A stretch of 64,000 bases of DNA from Pimelobacter simplex. Lineage in GTDB: Bacteria > Actinomycetota > Actinomycetes > Propionibacteriales > Nocardioidaceae. The DNA is taken from positions 846,479 through 910,478 of the forward strand of contig NZ_FOUK01000001.1 of the NCBI RefSeq assembly GCF_900114845.1, in the 5' to 3' direction. Position 1 is the stretch's first letter, and each line of letters opens with the position of its first letter. Below, piece by piece: positions 25,532 through 34,729 of the stretch. The notes under the pieces are model-generated. The model worked only from the letters and a program-made list of their open reading frames with translations. It did not search any database and was not told where the DNA came from. Both the position numbers and the translations under genes were made by a program.

Positions 25532-26332
25532 ATGATCATCGACGCCCACGCCCACGTCTGGCCCGACAAGATCGCCGAGATCGCGCTCTCCGCGAACCGG
25601 CTGCCGGACCTCAACGCCCGCGGCGACGGCACCGTCGACGGCCTCACCGCCGACATGGCCGCCAGCGGCGTCGAGATCAGCTGCTGCCTCGGGATCGCCA
25701 ACGAGGCCCGCCACGTCGACTCGGTCAACCGCTTCGTCGCCGGCCTGACCTCGGCCACCCGCTTCGGCTTCGGCACCGTCCACGTCGGCCTCTCCGCCGA
25801 GGAGAACCTCGCCAGCCTGCGCCGGCACGGCGTCCGCGCGGTGAAGATCCACCCGCTGTTCCAGGGCTTCGGCCTCGACGACCCCCGCCTGTGGGAGATC
25901 TTCGAGGCCATGGGCGACGAGTTCGCCGTCATCACCCACGTCGGCGAGGGCGGCACGCCCGAGACCAACCGGCTCTCGAGCCCGCGGATGATCCGCGACA
26001 TCGCCACCCAGTTCCCCGGGCTGCGCCTGATGGCGTGCCACTTCGGCGGCTACAAGATCCTCGACGACGCCGAGGAGATGCTCGCGGGCGCGGACGTCGT
26101 CCTCGAGACGAGCTGGCCGCCCAGCCTCAGCACGCTGCGTCCCGAGCGGGTGCGCGACCTGATCCGCAAGCACGGCGCCGAGCGCGTCGTCTTCGGCTCG
26201 GACTGGCCGATGACCAGCCCCGCCGAGGAGATCCGGGCGATCGACGCGCTCGGGCTCACCGACGACGAGACCAAGAAGGTCCTCGGCGGCACCCTCGCGG
26301 GCGTGCTGGGGATCGACTCGCCCTGGGCCTGA
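25532..26332 (+). CDS. Amidohydrolase-family metal-dependent hydrolase/decarboxylase
   Basis: TIM-barrel amidohydrolase (amidohydrolase-2 type) of 266 residues: the metal-binding IIDAHAHVW at the N-terminus, a central THVGEGG, CHFGG, and the C-terminal GSDWPM with the catalytic Asp. Members act as decarboxylases (ACMSD-like) or lactone/ester hydrolases. The ATG at 25532 has GAAGGAA upstream. It closes the plus-strand operon. A Baeyer-Villiger-type enzyme is encoded nearby, so lactone hydrolysis is one possibility. The specific reaction is unknown. Confidence 0.87.
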   Translation: MIIDAHAHVWPDKIAEIALSANRLPDLNARGDGTVDGLTADMAASGVEISCCLGIANEARHVDSVNRFVAGLTSATRFGFGTVHVGLSAEENLASLRRHGVRAVKIHPLFQGFGLDDPRLWEIFEAMGDEFAVITHVGEGGTPETNRLSSPRMIRDIATQFPGLRLMACHFGGYKILDDAEEMLAGADVVLETSWPPSLSTLRPERVRDLIRKHGAERVVFGSDWPMTSPAEEIRAIDALGLTDDETKKVLGGTLAGVLGIDSPWA

Positions 26333-26344
26333 CGCCCCGCCGCC

Positions 26345-26367
26345 CCCGCAGGTCGAGCTTGTCGAGA
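26345..26367 (+). repeat. Outer inverted repeat, left copy
   Basis: Twenty-three bases that are an exact reverse complement of 26787-26809. The core GGTCGAGCTTGTCGAG recurs at 26384-26399 in the same orientation. Confidence 0.95.
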
Positions 26368-26380
26368 TCATCCGGACCCC

Positions 26381-26426
26381 GTAGGTCGAGCTTGTCGAGA
26401 CCGGATCGGCGACAAGCTCGACCTAC
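26381..26426. repeat. Inner inverted repeat (17-base arms)
   Basis: GTAGGTCGAGCTTGTCG (26381-26397) and its exact reverse complement (26410-26426) enclose a 12-base spacer. A transcript could fold into a very stable hairpin. The right arm contains the final stop codon of the GIY-YIG remnant. Confidence 0.95.
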
Positions 26427-26713
26427 GGGAGGACGTTGCGGGATCGAGCCAGGAGCGGAAGGTCGTGGCTCCGGCCCTCGATCAATGCTCTGCGCTTGGC
26501 ACGTCCCCATCCCTGGATCTGCTTCTCACGCGCATATGCGGCATCGATGCGACTGTAGTGCTCGTACTAGACGAGGACGACCGGTCGCCGGCGTCGGGTG
26601 TAGGCGGCTCCGAGTCCGAGCTGGTGCTGCGAGACGCGGCGCTCCAGGTCGACGGTGCTTCCGACGTAGTACGAGCCGTCGGCGCACTCGAGGATGTAGC
26701 AGTAGGCATTCAT
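26423..26713 (-). pseudogene. GIY-YIG nuclease-like gene with an in-frame amber codon
   Basis: Reading the minus strand from the ATG at 26713 gives a GIY-YIG domain: CYILECADGSYYVGS (GIY-YIG core, with Y16-V-G18), ERRVSQHQLG with the Arg at 25, RRRRP, then a TAG at codon 49, then YEHYSRIDAAYAREKQIQGW, GRAKRRALIEG and a normal end at codon 97. The upstream and downstream parts align in one frame with the usual 95-residue family, so only one base seems changed, probably TGG (Trp) to TAG. No ribosome site is evident. It is probably inactive unless the amber codon is read through or suppressed. Confidence 0.85.
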
Positions 26714-26786
26714 CGCGCCACGACCGGACCTGGCTGCGTGGATGTCGAGTGCGTCGGATCAGCCTGTGGAGAAGGTGGTGCTTCGG

Positions 26787-26809
26787 TCTCGACAAGCTCG
26801 ACCTGCGGG
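26787..26809 (-). repeat. Outer inverted repeat, right copy
   Basis: Exact reverse complement of 26345-26367, upstream of the GIY-YIG remnant and 13 bases before the end of the GntR gene. Confidence 0.95.
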
Positions 26810-26822
26810 TGGGCGGCGCCGG

Positions 26823-27563
26823 CTACGGGCCGGTGCCCCACACGATGGGCGCGGCGAGCACGTCGGGGAACTTCTTCTCCGCGTACTTGAGGTACTGCTG
26901 GATGTGGTCGGCCATCGCGTCGGCCGAGGCAGCGGGGTCGCGCTCGGCGATCGCCTCGTAGATGCTCAGGTGGGCCTTGTGGACCGCCACCCGGCGCACC
27001 TCGGGGTAGTCGATGCCGATGGCCGAGCCGTCGAGGATGCCGAGCAGCGCGTCGACCAGGTAGCCGAACATCGCGTTGCCCGAGCCGTGCGCGATCACGT
27101 CGTGGAAGCGCTTGTTCTCCTCGAGGAACACCGACTGGTCGTCGAGGTTGTCGTGCATGTTGTCGACGCTGGCCTTGAGGTCGGCGAGCTGGACGTCGCT
27201 CATCCGCTCGGCGGCGAGCTGGGCCATCATCGGCTCGAGACCGCCGCGGGCCTCCGCGATGGTACGGAAGGGCGCGTTGGCGAACTGCAGGAGCAGGGTC
27301 AGGGACGTCGCCAGGCTGGTCGAGTCGGGGCTCTGGACGACGGGACCGCCGCCCGGCCCCGGCTTGAGGGCGATGACGCCCTGCAGCTCGAGGAAGCGCA
27401 GCGACTCGCGCAGCGTGCCGCGGCCCACCTCGTACTCCTCGAGCATGATCCGTTCGGGCGGCAGCCGGTCACCGACGGTGTTGCCCCGCCGGTTGATGTC
27501 GCCGACGATGCGCTGCGCGAGCAGCATCGCCGTCTTCTGGGGCCGCATCGGAGTGGCACTCAT
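26823..27563 (-). CDS. GntR-family transcriptional regulator (FadR/FCD subfamily)
   Basis: DNA-binding regulator of 246 residues. The N-terminal winged helix-turn-helix (about 12-80) includes DRLPPERIMLEEYEVGRGTLRESLRFLELQGVI in shortened form: LPPER then GRGTLRESLR. A helical FCD ligand-binding domain follows, with R-x-G-L-E-P-M near residue 105 and HDVIAHGSGN. The ATG has GAGGTGAAG upstream. FCD regulators usually sense organic acids or acyl-CoAs and repress catabolic operons. It is last in a minus-strand run after a monooxygenase, CoA transferase and hydrolase, so it probably governs this catabolic region through the dyads at 9157, 13627, 22306 or 31456. Confidence 0.9.
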   Translation of the reverse strand: MSATPMRPQKTAMLLAQRIVGDINRRGNTVGDRLPPERIMLEEYEVGRGTLRESLRFLELQGVIALKPGPGGGPVVQSPDSTSLATSLTLLLQFANAPFRTIAEARGGLEPMMAQLAAERMSDVQLADLKASVDNMHDNLDDQSVFLEENKRFHDVIAHGSGNAMFGYLVDALLGILDGSAIGIDYPEVRRVAVHKAHLSIYEAIAERDPAASADAMADHIQQYLKYAEKKFPDVLAAPIVWGTGP

Positions 27564-27629
27564 CGCTTCACCTCGGGGTTCGCCGGGTCCGGGTCCCGTT
27601 CCCGGGACTCGGCGGGTAGGGCTGCTGAA

Positions 27630-28616
27630 TCATAGGCAGGAATTGGTCGGTTCGGGGTGCATCCGGGGGAGTACGGCGAGCCGTCGCGCCTGGGCGACGA
27701 CCGCGGACCGTGCCTCCCGGGCCGCCGCGGAGACGGCCGTGAACCGGAGGAAGCCGTGGCCCAGCGTCGGGTGGCTGGCGACGGTGACCGTCCCGCCGGC
27801 GGCCGCGAGCGCCGCCGCGAAGGCCGCGCCCTCGTCGTGGAGCGGGTCGTGCCCGGCCAGGACGAGGTGGGTCGCGGGCAGGCCGCCGAGGGCGCCGGGG
27901 GTGGCGCGCAGCGGGGCCAGGTCGGTGCCCGGCTCCCTGCCGCGGGTGCGGCCGGGCGCGTAGTGGTCGAAGAACCACCGCATGTCCGCGGCGCCCATGG
28001 GGAAGGCCGTGCCCCGGGTCCGGTACGACGGCGTCTCGTCCGGCAGCCCCAGCACCGGGTAGAGCAGCAGCAGGAACGCTGCCGGGTGGGTGCCGCGCAG
28101 CGCGACCGCCGCGGCGAGGTTCCCGCCGGCGCTGTCGCCGCCGAGCGCGAGCGGCCCGGCGTAGGTGGCGTGCGCCCAGTCCCAGGCCGCCGCGAGGTCG
28201 TCGACCGGCGCGGGGAAGGGGTGCTCGGGCGCGAGCCGGTAGTCGACGCTGACCACTCGCAGTCCCGCGTCGTGGGCCAGGAAGCGGCACAGCTCGTCGG
28301 CGTAGTCGAGGTCGCCGGTCACCCAGCCGCCGCCGTGGGCGTAGACGAGGGTGGCGCTCGGCTCGCCGGCGCTCTCGTAGACGCGGACGGCGGGCCGCCC
28401 GCCGTCCGCGACGAGGTCGAGGTCGAGGTCGGTGACGGTGACGCCGGCGTCCGGACCCGCCGCGCAGAGCCGGTTCCCGGCGACCACGCGCTCACGGGCC
28501 TGGGCGGGGGAGAGGTCGACCATGGGGGCCTTGCCCGCCGCAGCCGCCGCGTCCCGCAGCGCGGCCAGCTCGGGATCCAGGTCGGCCAGGTCGGCCAGGT
28601 CGGCCAGGTCAGCCAC
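27630..28616 (-). CDS. Alpha/beta hydrolase (hormone-sensitive-lipase family)
   Basis: Esterase/lipase-like hydrolase of 328 residues: oxyanion motif HGGGW, nucleophile elbow GGDSAGG, the acid in GHDPL, and the His in LGHGF. All catalytic residues of the HSL family are present and there is no signal peptide. The start is GTG at 28616, which lies eight bases inside the preceding CoA transferase gene. The N-terminus is four ADL repeats encoded by a nine-base tandem repeat. Following a Baeyer-Villiger-type monooxygenase in the operon, it would naturally hydrolyse the ester or lactone product. Confidence 0.92.
   Translation of the reverse strand: MADLADLADLADLDPELAALRDAAAAAGKAPMVDLSPAQARERVVAGNRLCAAGPDAGVTVTDLDLDLVADGGRPAVRVYESAGEPSATLVYAHGGGWVTGDLDYADELCRFLAHDAGLRVVSVDYRLAPEHPFPAPVDDLAAAWDWAHATYAGPLALGGDSAGGNLAAAVALRGTHPAAFLLLLYPVLGLPDETPSYRTRGTAFPMGAADMRWFFDHYAPGRTRGREPGTDLAPLRATPGALGGLPATHLVLAGHDPLHDEGAAFAAALAAAGGTVTVASHPTLGHGFLRFTAVSAAAREARSAVVAQARRLAVLPRMHPEPTNSCL
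28581..28616 (-). repeat. Nine-base tandem repeat in the hydrolase 5' end
   Basis: Four copies of a nine-base unit (GCCGACCTG on the coding strand) encode ADL repeats right after the start codon. The arrangement is parallel to the VEQ repeats of the crotonase at 19511-20320. Confidence 0.8.
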
Positions 28617-29811
28617 TGACCACCCCGTCGGCCGCGAGCCGGGCGATCTCGTCGGCGCTCAGGCCGGCCGCCCCCAGCACGTCCGCGGTGTGCTCGCCCA
28701 CGGCCGGCACGCCGTCGTACGACGGGCCGTCGAAGTCGCGCACGTGCAGGATCGGCCCGGGCACCAGGGCCTGCGCGCCGAGCGCGCTGCCGGTGAGCGC
28801 GGTCAGCGTGCGCTCGGAGAAGTGCGGGTCGGCGACGATGTCGCTCGAGTCGTTGACCGCGGCGGCGACGACCTCGAACTTGTCGAGGATCGCGAGCACC
28901 TCGTCGCGCGGGCGCTGCCGGACCCAGTCGACGACGATCTCCTGGAGCGACTCGTTGTTGGCCATCCGCGCCACGTTGGTCGCGTAGCGCTCGTCGGTCT
29001 GCAGGTCGATCCGGTCCATCGCCTCGAAGAGCCGCATCGCGATCGCCTGGTTGGAGCCGGCGATCGAGAGCCAGCCGCCGTCGGCGGCCTGGTAGATGCC
29101 GCGCGGCGAGGCGGCGCCGGAGGCGTTGCCGTGGCGCTGCATGATCTCGCCCGAGGACGTGTAGTTGAGCACCGCGTCGCCGAGGATGAACATGAGTGGC
29201 TCGTAGAGCGCGACGTCGACCTCGCTGCCGACGCCGGTGCGACCGCGGTCGAAGAGCGCCATCGCCGTGCCGTAGGCCGCGGAGATGCCCGCGATCGAGT
29301 CCGCGAAGCCGAACGGCGGCGCGGTCGGCGGCGTGTGCGGCCAGCCGTTGAGGAAGGCGTAGCCGCTGGCCGTCTCGGCGACGGTGCCGAAACCGGGGCG
29401 CTCGCGGTAGGGGCCGGTCTGGCCGAAGCCGCTGACCCGGGTCATCACCAGGCCCGGGTTGACGGCCTTGAGCTCGTCGTACGACATGCCCCAGGCCTCC
29501 ATCCGGCCGGGCCGGAAGTTCTCGATGAGGACGTCGGCGTCCGCGACGAGCCGCTGCAGCACCGCGCGCCCCTCGGGCCGGCGCATGTCGATGCCCACCG
29601 AGCGCTTGCCGGAGTTGAGCCGGGCGAAGCCGATCGCCGTGCCCTCGTGGGCCGGCTGCCACTGCCGGGCGAAGTCGCCCTGGGCCGGGTCCTCGACCTT
29701 GATCACCTCGGCCCCGAAGTCGCGGAGCATCCGGCCCGCGGTCGGTGCGGCGTACATCGACCCCGCCTCGATCACCCGGATGCCGGCGAGGGGGCCCTGG
29801 GCTGCAGTCAT
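28609..29811 (-). CDS. CaiB/BaiF family CoA transferase
   Basis: Family III CoA transferase of 400 residues: GIRVIEAGSMYAAPTAGR, FGAEVIKVEDP, NSGKRSVGIDM, and the probable catalytic D171 in FGFADSIAG. Unlike the tandem pair at 2835-5281 it stands alone and has the Asp, so it could work as a homodimer. Annotated relatives include formyl-CoA transferase and alpha-methylacyl-CoA racemase; the Asp argues for transfer. The ATG has AGGAA nine bases upstream and follows the monooxygenase stop by 14 bases. Confidence 0.91.
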   Translation of the reverse strand: MTAAQGPLAGIRVIEAGSMYAAPTAGRMLRDFGAEVIKVEDPAQGDFARQWQPAHEGTAIGFARLNSGKRSVGIDMRRPEGRAVLQRLVADADVLIENFRPGRMEAWGMSYDELKAVNPGLVMTRVSGFGQTGPYRERPGFGTVAETASGYAFLNGWPHTPPTAPPFGFADSIAGISAAYGTAMALFDRGRTGVGSEVDVALYEPLMFILGDAVLNYTSSGEIMQRHGNASGAASPRGIYQAADGGWLSIAGSNQAIAMRLFEAMDRIDLQTDERYATNVARMANNESLQEIVVDWVRQRPRDEVLAILDKFEVVAAAVNDSSDIVADPHFSERTLTALTGSALGAQALVPGPILHVRDFDGPSYDGVPAVGEHTADVLGAAGLSADEIARLAADGVVSG

Positions 29812-29825
29812 CGTCGTCGTTCCTG

Positions 29826-31496
<1,671 letters not shown>

Positions 31497-31498
31497 GA

Positions 31499-31541
31499 CC
31501 GGCCCGGCCGATCCGCCGAGGGTGCGGACCGACCGGGCCGG
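31499..31541 (-). terminator. Long GC-rich hairpin after the secreted-protein gene
   Basis: Arms of 18 bases (31499-31516 and 31524-31541) pair with two mismatches around a seven-base loop; CCGGCCCGG and CCGGGCCGG form the base. It lies just beyond the stop of the gene at 31563. There is no U-run, as is usual for actinobacterial terminators. Confidence 0.5.
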
Positions 31542-31562
31542 AGGCTTCCGGGAGCTGCCGGC

Positions 31563-32573
31563 TCAGCCGGTGCAGGCCAGGTAGCGCGCGGTGACCGTGC
31601 GCTTCTTGCCGTTCTTCAGGATGGCGGTCGCGGTGATGCTGGCGGGCCGTGCGTCGGCGACGGGGAGGTTCACGGCGCGGCCGGGGGTGAGCCGCTTGCC
31701 CTTGACCGTGGCGACCTTGCGGCCGTCGACCGTGAAGCTGACCGAGCGCAGCTGCTTGACCCGCTTCTTGGACGTGGTCAGCCGGGCGGTCGCGCCGTGG
31801 GTGGCGCAGGAGCGTGCCGCCGGCAGGCCGACGTACGCCGTGCCGGAGCCCGACGGGGCGGCCTCCACGGATCCGGCCGGGGCGAAGCCGATCGTGATGC
31901 TGCCCGACGTCCGCCCGCTGAAGGCACGGTCGATGCCGCGCTCGGCGGTGGCGCTCACGCTGACGCCGTAGGTGCCGGGACGCAGCAGGGTCCGGGTCGA
32001 GGAGGTGCCGTCGTTGTTGCCGCTGTAGATCCCGCGGTAGCCGTTGTCGGGGTCCTCGAGGTACGCCTCGACCTGGCCGACGCCCTTGCTCGTCGAGGTG
32101 AGCGTCACCCACGTCGGCCGGTCGAGGGCGACGACGGCGCCGGCGTTGACCCGGGCCGTGGCGTGGATCCGGCACGCGGACACCGGCTTCGTGCTGGTCG
32201 TCGTGACGGAGCCGGAGAACGTCGTGGTCAGGGAGCGGGGGAGGCCGCCGGACGTGGTGAGGGCGGTCCGCGCGCTGATGGCGGCCGTGTTGGTGATCCG
32301 GTCGCTGGCGTCCGCCGGTGAGTAGTCGGCGGTGATGGCGGTCGAGCTCGTCACGGCCGGACCGTTGGGGACCAGCGGGCTGCCGTCGTTGGTGGAGTCC
32401 GAGGGTGCGTTCTTGGTGCAGGTGCCGCCCCACAGGGAGGTGTTGGCCGAGACCTGGACCCCGGCTTCGGCGAAGCCGGCGGCACGGGCGGGCGCCGGGA
32501 CGGAGGCCAGCACGGCGCCGGTGAGCAGGGCGGCGAGTCCGCCGCAGGCGAGGATTCGGGGGGAGCGCGTCAT
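31563..32573 (-). CDS. Secreted protein of unknown function
   Basis: Exported protein of 336 residues. It has a Sec signal peptide (basic TRSPR, hydrophobic LAALLTGAVLAS, APARA-A cleavage site near residue 32). The mature part is rich in Ser/Thr with beta-strand-like repeats, several Cys (WGGTC, ACRIH, ARSCATHG and a terminal LACTG), and a basic C-terminal region resembling an Ig-like module (KKRVKQLRSVSFTVDGRKVATVKG). I do not recognise a catalytic family. A TAGCGT box seven bases before the ATG suggests a leaderless message. It could be a surface or envelope protein. Confidence 0.8.
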   Translation of the reverse strand: MTRSPRILACGGLAALLTGAVLASVPAPARAAGFAEAGVQVSANTSLWGGTCTKNAPSDSTNDGSPLVPNGPAVTSSTAITADYSPADASDRITNTAAISARTALTTSGGLPRSLTTTFSGSVTTTSTKPVSACRIHATARVNAGAVVALDRPTWVTLTSTSKGVGQVEAYLEDPDNGYRGIYSGNNDGTSSTRTLLRPGTYGVSVSATAERGIDRAFSGRTSGSITIGFAPAGSVEAAPSGSGTAYVGLPAARSCATHGATARLTTSKKRVKQLRSVSFTVDGRKVATVKGKRLTPGRAVNLPVADARPASITATAILKNGKKRTVTARYLACTG

Positions 32574-32580
32574 GGTGCGG

Positions 32581-32586
32581 ACGCTA
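32581..32586 (-). promoter_or_regulatory. Leaderless-type -10 box (TAGCGT)
   Basis: TAnnnT hexamer ending seven bases before the ATG at 32573, with no ribosome site between. Confidence 0.5.
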
Positions 32587-32633
32587 GGGCCGAGCGGCCC
32601 CGCGTCCGCACCATCGCGCCAAAGATCACCCGC

Positions 32634-34244
32634 TCAGTCGCCCGCTCCGGCCCCTGCCGCGTCTCCCGCGGCGAGGTCCGCGTGCGCGTCGCGGAGCTCG
32701 CGCTTGAGGATCTTGCCGCTGGGGTTCTTCGGCAGCGCGTCGGCCAGGACGACGTACTTGGGGGCCTTGTAGCCGGCCAGCATCGTCCGGGCGTGGGCCA
32801 GGACGTCGTCCTCGCTGAGGTGCGCGCCCTCCTTCGGGACGACGACCGCGGCCACCGCCTCGACCCAGCGCGGGTGGCTGACGCCGAACACGGCCACCTC
32901 GGCGACGTCGGGGTGGGTGTAGATCGCCTCCTCGACCTCGCGGCTCGCGACGTTCTCGCCGCCGGTCTTGATCATGTCCTTCTTGCGGTCCACGACGAAG
33001 AGGTGGCCGGTGTCGTCGAGGTAGCCGAGGTCGCCCGAGTGGAACCAGCCGCCGCGGAACGCCTCGGCGGTCTTGGCCTCGTCGCGGTAGTAGCCGAGCG
33101 TCGCGTGGGGGCTGCGGTGCACGATCTCGCCCACGGTGCCCGCGGGGACGGGCTCGTCGTTGTCGTCGACGATCCGGGTCTCGACGTTGAGCGAGGGGCG
33201 GCCGGCCGACCCGGCGAACGGGAGCTGCTCGTCGGGGCCGAGGATCGTCGCGAGCGGCGCCATCTCGGTCTGGCCGTAGAAGTTCCACAGCGCGACGTCG
33301 GGCAGCCGCTCCCGGAGCTCGCGAAGGACCTCGACGGGCATGGGGGAGGCCCCGTAGTAGCCCTTGCGCAGGCTCGACAGGTCGGTCGTGTCGAAGTCCG
33401 GGTGGCGCAGCAGCCCGATCCACACGGTCGGCGGCGCGAAGAACTTCGTCACCCCGTGCTCGGCGATGGTCCGCAGCACGGTCGCCGGGTCGGGCCCGGG
33501 CAGGATGATGCTGGTCGCGCCGAGGTAGACGTCCGTGCCGAGGAAGCAGTCGAGCTGCGCGCAGTGGTAGAGCGGCAACGTGTGCAGCTCGACGTCGTCG
33601 GGGCTCATCGAGCCGTCGAGCGCGCACGAGACGTACTGCCACATCAGCGAGCGGCTGCTCAGCAGCGCGCCCTTGGGCCGGGACTCGGTGCCCGACGTGA
33701 ACATCATCCGGACCGGGTCGTCGTCCGCCATCGGGACGACGACCGCCGGCCCGTCGTGCTCCAGCCACGTCGTGAGGTCGGACCACCCGTCCGGCACGGG
33801 CGCGGCCGGGTCCCCGAGCCGGATCGCCTGACGGGTGCGCACCTGCGGGTCGCCCGCCGCCGCGATCGCCGCGTCGGCGACCGGCACCAGCGCGTCCTCG
33901 GCGACGAAACCCGCCGCCCCGCTGTGGTCGAGGATGAACGCGATCTCGTCGGCGCCCAGCATGAAGTTGATCGGCACCAGCACCACCCCCGCCCGCGCCG
34001 CGGCGAAGTCGAGCACCGCGAACTCCCGGCAGTTGTGGCTCAGCAGCGCCAGCCGGTCGCCCTTCGCCAGCCCGGCCGCCGCCATCGCCGCGGCCGTGCG
34101 CTCGACGTACGCATCGAGCTCGGCGAACGTCAGCCGGGTCCCGCGATCGACGATCGCGACCTTGTCCGGCACCCGCTGCGCCGTGCGCCGCGGGAGGTCG
34201 CCGAGAGTGTGCTGACGGGCCGAGGAGACATCGTTGTCGCTCAT
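32634..34244 (-). CDS. Acyl-CoA synthetase (AMP-forming)
   Basis: ANL-family ligase of 536 residues. Motifs: adenylation P-loop [14 protein letters not shown] (about 178-191), [10 protein letters not shown], the [30 protein letters not shown] block and a C-terminal [12 protein letters not shown] with the catalytic Lys. It would activate a fatty or aromatic acid. The ATG at 34244 is seven bases after a TAGCCT box, supporting this start over an upstream in-frame one and implying a leaderless transcript. It is divergent from the DUF2200 gene. Whether it serves the catabolic region to the left is unclear. Confidence 0.93.
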   Translation of the reverse strand: MSDNDVSSARQHTLGDLPRRTAQRVPDKVAIVDRGTRLTFAELDAYVERTAAAMAAAGLAKGDRLALLSHNCREFAVLDFAAARAGVVLVPINFMLGADEIAFILDHSGAAGFVAEDALVPVADAAIAAAGDPQVRTRQAIRLGDPAAPVPDGWSDLTTWLEHDGPAVVVPMADDDPVRMMFTSGTESRPKGALLSSRSLMWQYVSCALDGSMSPDDVELHTLPLYHCAQLDCFLGTDVYLGATSIILPGPDPATVLRTIAEHGVTKFFAPPTVWIGLLRHPDFDTTDLSSLRKGYYGASPMPVEVLRELRERLPDVALWNFYGQTEMAPLATILGPDEQLPFAGSAGRPSLNVETRIVDDNDEPVPAGTVGEIVHRSPHATLGYYRDEAKTAEAFRGGWFHSGDLGYLDDTGHLFVVDRKKDMIKTGGENVASREVEEAIYTHPDVAEVAVFGVSHPRWVEAVAAVVVPKEGAHLSEDDVLAHARTMLAGYKAPKYVVLADALPKNPSGKILKRELRDAHADLAAGDAAGAGAGD

Positions 34245-34251
34245 GCTGCGG

Positions 34252-34257
34252 AGGCTA
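34252..34257 (-). promoter_or_regulatory. Leaderless-type -10 box (TAGCCT)
   Basis: TAnnnT hexamer seven bases before the ATG at 34244. It is back to back with the TACCCT box of the divergent gene. Confidence 0.5.
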
Positions 34258-34289
34258 GTCGAGGCCAGGTGGCGGGAGCGCGCTGCGAC

Positions 34290-34295
34290 TACCCT
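34290..34295 (+). promoter_or_regulatory. Leaderless-type -10 box (TACCCT)
   Basis: TAnnnT hexamer seven bases before the GTG at 34303, with no Shine-Dalgarno sequence between. Confidence 0.5.
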
Positions 34296-34302
34296 CGTTC
34301 GG

Positions 34303-34644
34303 GTGCACCGGATCTTCACCACCAGCGTCGCGTCCGTCTACCCCCACTACGTGACCAAGGTCGAGCGCAAGGGCCGTACGCAGGCCGAGCTCGACGAGGT
34401 GATCACCTGGCTGACCGGCTTCGACGAGGCCGAGCTGCGTGCGCACCTCGACGCGGAGACGACGTTCCAGGACTTCTTCGCGGGCGCGCGGCTGAACCCG
34501 AACGCGGGGTTGATCACGGGGGTGGTGTGCGGCGTGCGGGTGGAGGAGGTTGAGGACCCGTTGATGCAGAGGATCCGGTACCTCGACAAGCTCGTGGACG
34601 AGTTGGCGAAGGGGAAGGCGATGGAGAAGGTGCTGCGGGGCTGA
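34303..34644 (+). CDS. DUF2200 family protein
   Basis: Cytoplasmic protein of 113 residues. The start [19 protein letters not shown] and the segments [19 protein letters not shown] and [21 protein letters not shown] are characteristic of DUF2200, a family without an assigned biochemical role. The GTG at 34303 gives exactly the family N-terminus, and a TACCCT box seven bases upstream supports it. It is transcribed divergently from an acyl-CoA synthetase. Confidence 0.88.
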   Translation: MHRIFTTSVASVYPHYVTKVERKGRTQAELDEVITWLTGFDEAELRAHLDAETTFQDFFAGARLNPNAGLITGVVCGVRVEEVEDPLMQRIRYLDKLVDELAKGKAMEKVLRG

Positions 34645-34719
34645 CGCTGGTCTGTGCCGCCGGGCCGACTGCGGCCGGCCCCGGGGTTGGGCGCGGGTTT
34701 GTGTCGGACCCTCCTGATC

Positions 34720-34725
34720 TAATAC
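34720..34725 (+). promoter_or_regulatory. Candidate -10 (TAATAC) just before the HNH gene
   Basis: TAATAC ends four bases before the ATG at 34730, with TTTGTG 16 bases further upstream. There is no ribosome site, so the message would be nearly or fully leaderless. Confidence 0.4.
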
Positions 34726-34729
34726 GAGT

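Larger units (their letters stand above)
26345..26809. mobile_element. GIY-YIG remnant bounded by 23-base inverted repeats
   Basis: A 465-base block between two convergent gene ends. Its ends (26345-26367 and 26787-26809) are perfect 23-base inverted copies that share the core GGTCGAGCTTGTCGAG. A second nested pair (26381-26397 and 26410-26426, 17-base arms) lies inside. Between them is a broken GIY-YIG nuclease gene. The layout suggests a REP-like repeat family mobilised with, or by, a small nuclease. No target-site duplication could be fixed by eye. Confidence 0.6.

Noticed and set aside
26482..26890. Small open frames on both strands within the 26.3-26.8 kb block
   Set aside because: They lie in other frames over the GIY-YIG remnant and repeats, and show no family sequence.
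34580..34605. Possible further copy of the GGTCTCGACAAGCTCGACC-type repeat
   Set aside because: CTCGACAAGCTCG here encodes LDKLV within DUF2200, a family-conserved segment, and the flanks do not match the repeat.
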